Part shown: positions 5,283 through 10,337 of the stretch, one piece after another
Position numbering within the stretch: position 1 is the first letter of the stretch
Layout of the letters: every line of letters begins with the position of its first letter
Source of the DNA: Baffinella frigidus
Taxonomy: Eukaryota > Cryptophyceae > Cryptomonadales > Baffinellaceae
Reading direction: 5' to 3'
DNA length: 10,337 nucleotides
Assembly: GCA_026770585.1 (NCBI GenBank)
Contig: MU646303.1
Coordinates: 1,382,548-1,392,884 of the forward strand
Program-made: the position numbers and the translations under genes
Notes under the pieces: model-generated
Database searches by the model: none
What the model saw: the letters and a program-made list of their open reading frames with translations, nothing else
Told to the model about the DNA's origin: nothing

Positions 5283-8200
5283 GTGCGTCCCAGTCCCTCA
5301 CCCACCCGCACATTGTGTCCTCTCCGGAGGCAGGCGTTGTTCAGACTTCCTAGCTAGTCCAACAGCGTTCACACAGGGGGAAGCTTGGCGAGAAACCACC
5401 GCACGGCGGTTCGGCGAGTCCCCTCTGACAAAGAGTGTTGACCGTTCGACAGGAGGCACGCCCTGCAGAAGTCGGACCTGACCGAGGCAGATCAGCAACG
5501 TAAGCTCCACTACACAAAGCCGCAGCGCTGGATCGACTCTTCTCTCCACAACGAAACGATCCGGAAAACGCTGTCGCACAAGGACCGCGAGGTCGCGTTG
5601 TCCACGCGGGTTCGGAAGGCGCTCTCGCTCTACGACCACCAGGCCACGATCCTGCGGCGCATCGAAGTCGTGCGGGGGTACAACACCTGGCTGCAGCTCG
5701 AGCAACCTGTGTGGAAGGCTCTCATCCGCATCGTACACCCTAAAAAACCCTACACCCTAAAACCCAAAACCTAAACTCTCAACCCTCAACCCCTAACTCC
5801 TAAACCCTTGACCTCAAACCCAAGACCCCAAACCTCAAACCCCACACCACAACCCCTAAACGCTGGACCTTAAACCCTCAACCCTCAACCCTAAAACCCT
5901 CAACCCTAAACCCTAAACCCTGAACCCTGAACCCTAAACCCTACACCCTACACCCTAAACCCTAAAACCAAGCCCGTAACCCCCGAACCTGAAACCCCAA
6001 AACCCCACAACCGAAACCCTAAACACTGAACATTAAACCCTCAACGGTAAGCACTCAACCCCACGGCAGGCTGAGATAACGCAGCAGCGGATAACCGTCG
6101 AGAAGGAGCTGGTCGCGGTCAGGATCGAACAGGACCGTGACGCTGTGGTACGTCTCCCTAATGTCAACTTTCTCCCTAATGTCAACTGTCTCCCTAATGG
6201 CAACTGTCTCCCTAATGTCAACGCACCACCAGGACTCCGCGGTAGACTTACAGTGTTTGTTTTCAGAGGTTTATTTCCGGAGGCCGTTGTCTCCCGGCGG
6301 AAGTGAATGTCAGACTGTGGAAGCGGTGCCTCTCCGAACAATTTGACAGGGCGACCAACCGCTCTCAACGTTCAAAATTTGCCCGGTCTGATGATGCGGA
6401 AGCGTTTCCTTCGCTCTGACTGTGCAAACGTTTCCCGGTCTGATGATGGGGAAATTTTTCCTCCACCCTGACTGTGGAAACGTTTCCTCCGCTCTGACGG
6501 TGGAAATCGGTCTGACTGGAAGCGTTTGCTCTGCCTGCAGTTCGACAAGGCGATCGATCGGCAACTTGAGAACGGGGATGCGGACGACGAGGATGAAGAG
6601 GTGCCGCTCCTAACCCTACCACTCGGCGGACCACGGATCTTTCGGGACCCCCACACTTTTGGGGTAATGGCTCAAAGGGCCTGCCTGAAAAGGGCACTAA
6701 AGTTAATTGCTTCGGGGCAAGCCGACTTTTCACGAAATATCTGTAGTCTACCGTGTGGACCCCAGCCGCAAAAAAACAAAGTTCACGCTGGATCATTCTA
6801 AACTTGACAAGAGTGCTTTGTTCTGAAAGTTGTGAGAACTCCCTGCAGGGGTCTGTCATGGACGCGGGGATCATCTTCAAGTCCAGGGAGCACCGCGAGG
6901 GCGTTGGTGAAGAACAGGTTGCGAGCCCCCCTCCCGCGCCACTCGTGACTCATCACTACCACCGTGATTCCTGAACAGGTGAAAAAAGTGGGCTCCGCAG
7001 ATCGGTCCTTTCATTTTCGTGGTAGTAATTAACACTTGCTCGGTCCTGAAACATGTCATTAGCCGAGATTTCGTCATTTGTTGGCATGCCGAGGAGATGA
7101 AAGACCCAGCGTCTTGGAGCCGTTTCTCGATTTTCTACTGAAAATGGCTCCAGTGCTACACCACCCTCGTTAGTCGTAAAAAATCGAGAAACCGAGATGG
7201 GCTCCAGATAGGTCCTTTGATTTTTGTGGTAGTTATTAGTAATCGCTCGGTACTAAGACTAATCCATGTTATCAACAGTCGTTTCTTCACTCGTGGGCAG
7301 GACGAGGACACTTGATTCACTACCGAGCAATTATCGATCACGGACGCTAGTAACCGACAATTTCGTCGCGTGTGGGCAGGATGAGGAGATGGAGGACCCT
7401 GTCGAATCGCTCGAGAGCCTTCTCGAGGTGCTTCCCCCCCTGCGTAACCCCTGTACCATTTACCCCAAACACTGAACCAGGCTAAACCCTGAACCCTGAA
7501 CCCTGAACCCTGAACCCTAAATCCTAAACCCTGAACCTTAAACCCTGAACCCTAAACCCTAAACCCTTAAGTCTAAACCCTCAACCCTCAACCCTATGCC
7601 CTAAACCCGAAACCCGAAACCCGAAACCCGAAACCCGAAACCCTAAACCCCAGACCCCAAAACCCAACCCCCAACAATTTCAAACCCCAAAATCCAAAAT
7701 CCAAACCCCACACCACGCACCACGTAGCGCCTGGAGCGGGACACGTTGGAAGAGAAGCGGTTTCTCCTGGAGTTCCTCAGTGCAGGGAAGTTGCTCTATC
7801 AAAGAATGGCAAAAATTGACGGGTCCGGTACAAAATTGTCAACTGCAAGCAACGCGATGTTGTTGACATGGGCTAAATAACGCGCGACCGCACGCAGCGG
7901 CTGGAGCGGGACAAGATGGAAGAGAAGCGGTGTCTCCTGGAGTTTCTGAGGACCAGTCCGATCCTCCTCTTCGAGCACGGGCCCGTGGGAGACTCTGGTG
8001 AGTCAGAGAGTGAGAGAGCGAGATAGATAGAGAGAAAGATAGATAGAGAGAAAGCGAGAGAGAAAGAAAAATAGAGAGACAGAGAGCGAGCTCTCTCTTG
8101 CTCGCCTGGTAAGCGACGAGCTTATCCCGGAAGATAACTGAACCAGTTCCTTTCAATAGCGGGTTGGATAGGGTAAATTTGATGGGGCGTAGTAAATTTA

Positions 8201-10337
8201 ATTAGGCCTCCCAATGAAATAAAAACGCCAATGAGAGAACCGATTCAGTGATCTTTGAAGACAGTCCCTTTCGCTCGGCCTTTCGCGCGATGCCGACGCT
8301 CGAGGGGCGGGACATTCACGTCTGCTACCAACAGTGACTCCCTGCGGCTCGCCAGTGGCGGAGGCCGTTACTCTGTGCGCCTCCTGCCCTGACCCCTCCT
8401 CTCCGAATTAATTTGATTGATTTATTCGATTTAATTTACCCCCACCCCGCAGTGATCCACAACGTCATGCTGCTCGACCTCGGCGAGTTCATCGGCCTGG
8501 AGGTGATTACTCTCGACCCTTAAGTTACTCTCGAACGTTAAGTTAACTTACTTTCGAGGTAGAGGTCAACCTCTTCTTCGTTATGCCTCTCCAATCTTAA
8601 GTTGAGTACTCAGGAGCCTCAATTTGCTCTCGAGAGGTAACTTCACACACGGTAGACAATGGGCCTTTCAACAGACATCTTGCCCCGAGGCAATTAAATT
8701 TCAAGATTTTCTGAAGCAAATTTGGTCACGTCACACCCGGATTATGGGTGCAATGAAACACGCGTAGTCCACCCACCGAGAGGTCTTAGTTATTATTACT
8801 CTTAAGCTTTAAGTTGAGAGATCCAGCAGTGGAGGAGCCTTACCGTCTCTTCCGAAATGGACCAAATCCAGGATTTAGCTTGAGCCGTTTCCAATGGGAA
8901 TTGGGGCCTTCAGGTGCGAATTCACCTGGAGATACCCTCCTCCAGGGGCTTGTTATGCCCCCCCCCCTGCCTCTCCAGGTCAGATTGCATATGGAAACAG
9001 ATTAATTTTCAATCACACCTTTTCTATCTTAGAAGGGTGTTTCGTGCTATGGTAAAACTATATCGAGTCTAAAATAGCAAATTTCACCCTTAAGATAGCA
9101 CAACACGGCGTTTTTGACCCCAATTCTTTTAAATTAACCCTTATTCTGAAATAACGGCGGTGCTTTGGGCGCAGATCATCGACATGTTCTACAAGGACAT
9201 GCAAAACGGGTAAACCCTAATCCCTAAACTATAAACCCTAAAACCCCCAACCCCAAACCCCAACCCCAAACCCCAACCCCAGACCCCAAACCCCAAACCA
9301 CAAACCCCAAACCCCAAACCCCAAACCCCAAACCCCAACCCAGGGGGATCAACGTGCCGTATGCGTCTGATCTGAACCCTTGGAAAGAGCGGGTGCTGAT
9401 ATCGCGTGGGGAGAACATGGAAGACCATTTCGACGATGGAGGGCTATACACGGGTGCCTGCACCCGCTAAACCCTGCACGCTAAACCCCACATGCTACAC
9501 GCTACACGCTACACCTTGCACCCGACACCCTACATGTCTCCCAGCTCCTTCTCAGTGTATTTGGGCAGATTGACTCGGTGAGCCCGGGCTCTTCCCCGCT
9601 CTGGTTTTGCACTACATAACCAGCATGGCAACTTATGATCAATGGAAGACCATTTCGAAGATGGAGGGCTCTACCCGGGTGCGTGTCTCCTGCCGTCCCG
9701 ATTGACTTTTACGAGTGATACCACGGCCGAACTTTCTCCCGTGAAAACGAGTCTCCTAGCTCCTTCTCGGTCTATGTGGGCTTGACACGGGTGCGTGTCG
9801 GGGTTAGGCGGGGATACCGTCTTGATACGGGGATCGTTGGTCGCGGCCATCTGCCAAACAACCGTCCGCGTCGCTTTCAACGCTGTGACGCTGCTCCCGG
9901 AACCGCTGCCGAGCGAAAGAAGCACGTTTTTATACAATTATAAGCCAGGTCCGGATTCCGGGCCTGGCTTTTTCATTTTAAAAGTCCAGTCCCTCAAGGA
10001 TTCAAGGGGGGGGACAAATCCTTTCAAACTTTGTCCCGTCCTCACTCGGCAGCGGCTAGCTCCTTCTCAGTCTGTTTGGGCGCACCGACTTGGTGAGCGC
10101 GCGGGCTCGTTCCCGCTCCGTCGTTGGCGGGTTTGCACAACACAACCAGCTCAGCTACCCGGACTGAGACAGAGCTAGGTCTCTGCGATGAAATCCCTGG
10201 CATGCACAGTGCACCAACCCCCCTGGGACTTGGCATCCGGTCCTGTCATTTTTACGAGGCAACATTATGTGTGGCAGAGCTAGTCCTCCCTGAGACCTTC
10301 CTGTCCCCCCTCCCGGCAGGTGAGACGGTGCCTCCCT
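5194..10337 (+). CDS. Plus-strand gene: TRPV-like ankyrin protein paralog, N-terminal part, about 10 exons, 3' end outside window
   Basis: Exons: 5194-5282, 5453-5732, 6070-6147, 6541-6600, 6849-6917, 7380-7427, an exon 7 region in 7728-7997, 8453-8502, 9175-9209, 9344-9453, and possibly 10320 onward. All introns are GT-AG and phases agree everywhere except in exon 7, where a duplicated exon carries a one-base deletion. The protein starts MANKIHPSNPQAGGKAQ, includes a basic helical segment (TIRKTLSHKDREVALSTRV), an acidic run (DADDEDEE), GPVGDSVIHNVMLLDLGEF, GINVPYASDLNPW and NMEDHFDDGGLYTG, which is where the ankyrin exon of the minus gene begins. Similarity to that gene is low but ordered, so the two are probably old duplicates. 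No membrane segment is inside the window. It could be a functional gene, or one in decay at exon 7. Confidence 0.65.
5453..5732 (+). CDS. Plus gene, exon 2
   Basis: One base plus 93 codons: starts RHALQKSDLTEADQQRKLHY, passes TKPQRWIDSSLHNETIRKTL and ends QLEQPVWKALIRI at a GTACAC donor in phase 0. Contains DHQATILRRI, matching the DHQA of the minus gene. The acceptor at 5451-5452 (CGACAG) is preferred over CTGCAG at 5466-5468 because only the first fits the phase of the exon 1 donor. The intron that follows turns telomere-like right after the donor. Confidence 0.75.
5735..6060. repeat. Telomere-like array (CCCTAAA on plus), plus-gene intron 2
   Basis: Degenerate CCCTAAA, CCCTCAA, CCCTGAA and CCCCAAA units begin within two bases of the donor and run nearly to the acceptor. 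C-rich on the sense strand, like the minus gene, although the genomic orientation is opposite. Confidence 0.92.
6070..6147 (+). CDS. Plus gene, exon 3
   Basis: Twenty-six codons, phase 0 in and out: AEITQQRITVEKELVAVRIE then QDRDAV. The acceptor is CGGCAG, the donor GTG|GTACGT. Glu/Arg-rich and probably helical. The next 70 bases form an 18-bp tandem repeat that begins at the donor. Confidence 0.7.
6150..6221. repeat. 18-bp tandem repeat, 4 copies
   Basis: The unit TCTCCCTAATGTCAACTG is repeated four times with few changes, starting at the donor of plus-gene exon 3. The unit contains CCCTAA followed by TG, so it may derive from a telomeric unit. Confidence 0.9.
6376..6535. repeat. Minisatellite in plus-gene intron 3
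   Basis: CCCGGTCTGATGATG occurs twice, each followed by purine-rich GGAAGCGTTTCC or GGGAAATTTTTCC and CTCTGACTGTG-AAACG-type units, about 52 bp per larger unit with a smaller unit of about 30 bp. It ends at the acceptor of exon 4. Confidence 0.75.
6541..6600 (+). CDS. Plus gene, exon 4 (acidic)
   Basis: Twenty codons: FDKAIDRQLENGDADDEDEE. The acceptor CTGCCTGCAG is strong; the donor is GAG|GTGCCG. Phase 0 on both sides. The acidic tail parallels the Glu-rich run in exon 4 of the minus gene. Confidence 0.68.
6849..6917 (+). CDS. Plus gene, exon 5
   Basis: Twenty-three codons: GSVMDAGIIFKSREHREG then VGEEQ. The acceptor is CCCTGCAG; the donor is CAG|GTTGCG. Phase 0 on both sides. No domain is recognised. 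It is accepted because the ends, phase and reading frame all fit its neighbours. Confidence 0.6.
6990..7310. repeat. Tandem duplication of about 209 bp in plus-gene intron 5
   Basis: GGGCTCC, GGTCCTTTCATTTTCGTGGT and TGCTCGG at 6990-7042 recur at 7199-7250 as GGGCTCC, GGTCCTTTGATTTTTGTGGT and CGCTCGG. Each copy ends near a degenerate exon 6 start (GAGGAGATGAAAGACCC at 7090 and GGCAGGACGAGGACA at 7296). Confidence 0.75.
7116..7206. repeat. Inverted repeat in intron 5
   Basis: GGAGCCGTTTCTCGATTTT and, further right, AAAATCGAGAAACCGAGAT with GGGCTCC are near reverse complements. The loop is about 40 bases and contains a second GGCTCC. Confidence 0.6.
7380..7427 (+). CDS. Plus gene, exon 6
   Basis: Sixteen codons: DEEMEDPVESLESLLE. 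The acceptor is GTGGGCAG, the donor GAG|GTGCTT, phase 0. Two degenerate copies of its acceptor and 5' end lie upstream near 7083 and 7294; the last copy is the only one with an open frame, a proper acceptor and a donor. Confidence 0.6.
7470..7720. repeat. Telomere-like array (CCCTAAA on plus), plus-gene intron 6
   Basis: Runs of CCCTGAA, CCCTAAA, then CCCGAAA (about five in a row near 7614-7640), then CCCCAAAA-type units, reaching to within a few bases of the exon 7 copy 1 acceptor. The sub-blocks suggest local amplification of variant heptamers. Confidence 0.92.
7728..7789 (+). CDS. Plus gene, exon 7 copy 1 (5' half intact)
   Basis: After a TAG acceptor at the end of a telomere-like intron, the frame in phase 0 reads RLERDTLEEKRFLLEFLSAG and stays open to a TAA near 7878. 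It resembles copy 2 for about 55 bases and then diverges. Splicing from a weak donor (AA|GTTGCT at 7790) to an acceptor inside copy 2 (CTGAG at 7950) would keep the frame: one model among several. Confidence 0.4.
7899..7997 (+). CDS. Plus gene, exon 7 copy 2 (3' half intact, frameshift in 5' half)
   Basis: The acceptor is ACGCAG. The 3' half reads KRCLLEFLRTSPILLFEHGP then VGDS and ends phase 1 at a consensus GTGAGT donor that joins exon 8 in frame. Relative to copy 1 it lacks one A near 7921 (GGAGAGAAG against GGAAGAGAAG), so from the CAG acceptor in phase 0 it runs into a TGA. Either the mRNA uses copy 1 plus the end of copy 2, or the gene is damaged, or the base is an assembly error. Confidence 0.5.
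7998..8100. repeat. Degenerate GA / GATA tract
   Basis: Starts at the GTGAGT donor of exon 7 and runs as GAGAGA, GATAGATAGAGAGAAA and GAGAGACAGAGAGCGAG to CTCTCTCTTGCTC. It is purine-rich on the sense strand, unlike the telomeric introns. The remainder of intron 7 (8101-8452) shows no named feature. Confidence 0.85.
8453..8502 (+). CDS. Plus gene, exon 8
   Basis: Two bases complete a Val codon from exon 7, then 16 codons: IHNVMLLDLGEFIGLE, ending phase 0 at GAG|GTGATT. The acceptor ACCCCGCAG follows a pyrimidine-rich stretch. LHVCFLRGQWRLGME is the aligned segment of the minus gene. Confidence 0.72.
9030..9096. repeat. Inverted repeat in intron 8
   Basis: CTATCTTAGAAGGGTG and CACCCTTAAGATAG form arms with a two-base bulge and a spacer of about 40 bases. 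The rest of intron 8 (8503-9174) contains several TTACTCTCGA and CTTAAGTT motifs but no gene that I can support. Confidence 0.55.
9175..9209 (+). CDS. Plus gene, exon 9
   Basis: Eleven codons plus GG: IIDMFYKDMQN and two bases of Gly. The acceptor is GGGCGCAG; the donor is GG|GTAAAC, which itself begins a CCCTAA array. Aligns with VASKLYSGKNK of the minus gene. Confidence 0.7.
9210..9343. repeat. Telomere-like array (CCCCAAA on plus), whole of plus-gene intron 9
   Basis: The 134-bp intron starts GTAAACCCTAATCCC and ends CCCCAACCCAG, and nearly all of it is CCCTAAA or CCCCAAA/CCCCAA units. Array and intron borders coincide. Confidence 0.92.
9344..9453 (+). CDS. Plus gene, exon 10
   Basis: Starts with G completing Gly, then 36 codons: GINVPYASDLNPWKERVLIS, then RGENMEDHFDDGGLYT, ending ACG G at GTGCCT (phase 1). 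The acceptor CAACCCAG is the end of a telomere-like array. The end DGGLYTG matches the ankyrin exon of the minus gene, where this motif continues without an intron into ETALHIAI. A partial second copy with a donor lies at 9642-9680. Confidence 0.75.
9465..9535. repeat. Degenerate telomere-like tract at start of plus-gene intron 10
   Basis: CGCTAAACCCTGCA followed by a short tandem of GCTACAC. Again C-rich on the sense strand. Confidence 0.55.
9548..9642 (+). repeat. Dispersed repeat family, copy B
   Basis: CAGCTCCTTCTCAGTGTATT, then CGGTGAGCCCGGGCTC, then CATAACCAGCATGGCAACTT. About 95 bp, in plus-gene intron 10. A short piece of the same start also occurs at 9755-9782. Confidence 0.65.
9642..9680 (+). 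pseudogene. Partial second copy of plus-gene exon 10 end
   Basis: Reads MEDHFEDGGLYPG and a donor-like GTGCGT; exon 10 itself reads MEDHFDDGGLYTG with GTGCCT. No acceptor precedes the copy. A shorter donor remnant (GACACGGGTGCGTGTC) follows at 9785-9800. Confidence 0.7.
9942..9973 (+). other. GC-rich hairpin followed by T run (terminator-like)
   Basis: Arms AAGCCAGG and CCTGGCTT, then inner arms CCGG and CCGG, around ATT, with one T/G pair. Five T follow. It has the shape of a bacterial intrinsic terminator, but the context is a eukaryotic intron, so no function is claimed. Confidence 0.45.
10058..10156 (+). repeat. Dispersed repeat family, copy C
   Basis: TAGCTCCTTCTCAGTCTGTT, then TTGGTGAGCGCGCGGGCTC, then CACAACACAACCAGCTCAGC. 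Same order of blocks as copy B and similar length. Confidence 0.6.
10320..10337 (+). CDS. Possible start of plus gene exon 11 (partial)
   Basis: A good acceptor (CCCTCCCGGCAG) at 10319 is followed by GTGAGACGG. In phase 1, joined to exon 10, this rebuilds T-G-E-T, as in the TGETALH of the minus gene. The next residues (V-P-P) do not match ALH, so either the exon differs or the match is chance. Only 18 bases are visible. Confidence 0.4.

Noticed and set aside
6150-6221. CRISPR-like regular repeat
   Set aside because: Units are contiguous with no spacers, and the locus is eukaryotic.
7296-7315. Alternative start of plus-gene exon 6 after GTGGGCAG
   Set aside because: It reads DEDT and then a stop (TGA) at once. 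Treated as a decayed copy.
7839-8156. 105-codon minus-strand frame with a Ser/Leu repeat
   Set aside because: Translation of the GA tract on the opposite strand, antisense to exon 7 copy 2.
9189-9463. Minus-strand frames rich in GFGVWGLGFG repeats
   Set aside because: They are translations of the telomere-like array and lie antisense to exons 9 and 10.
9795-10178. 127-codon plus-strand frame
   Set aside because: Crosses the terminator-like hairpin and a dispersed repeat copy, and matches no family I know. Treated as intron 10.

Overview
The window looks like nuclear DNA of a eukaryotic microbe. It is intron-rich, with short GC-rich coding exons in AT-richer, repeat-laden introns, and it holds many TTTAGGG-type (CCCTAAA on the other strand) telomere-like arrays. 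The coding exons carry a TRPV-like ankyrin signature (GGLYTGETALHIAI, then GADMSARAVGVFF). TTTAGGG telomeres plus TRP-type channel genes fit an alveolate, for example a chromerid; this is an inference from memory, not a search. No bacterial operon, tRNA, rRNA or CRISPR array was seen.

Layout. Two multi-exon genes are arranged head to head. The minus-strand gene starts with an ATG at 4257 and runs left through eight exons (4257-4168, 3963-3928, 3622-3551, 3288-3119, 2192-2106, 1588-1495, 1233-1150, 525-370), then leaves the window at its left edge. Spliced, these exons give 263 codons with no stop and matching phases at every junction. The plus-strand gene starts with an ATG in good context at 5194 and runs right through about ten exons (5194-5282, 5453-5732, 6070-6147, 6541-6600, 6849-6917, 7380-7427, an exon 7 region at 7728-7997, 8453-8502, 9175-9209, 9344-9453). 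A next exon may start at 10320. Between the ATGs lie 936 bp (4258-5193) that should hold both promoters.

The two proteins look like diverged paralogs. Shared marks in the same order include DHQA, an acidic run, a charged helical segment, GPVG, LG-E, (L/V)P(F/Y)A-D, a W-K pair and DGGLYTG. Both windows cover only the cytosolic N-terminal half; no membrane segment is present, so channel function is inferred from the ankyrin signature alone.

The most striking feature is the introns. At least eight consist largely of degenerate telomeric heptamers, and in every case the C-rich strand (CCCTAAA) is the sense strand, although the genes lie on opposite strands. In several introns the array starts at the donor and ends at the acceptor. 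Many exon edges also have decayed copies in the neighbouring intron, and one intron is flanked by a near-perfect direct repeat across its splice sites. Together this suggests intron birth or growth by insertion of telomeric repeats and local tandem duplication. A 213-bp MITE-like element with 49-bp terminal inverted repeats sits in one intron. Exon 7 of the plus gene occurs twice, and the second copy carries a one-base frameshift.
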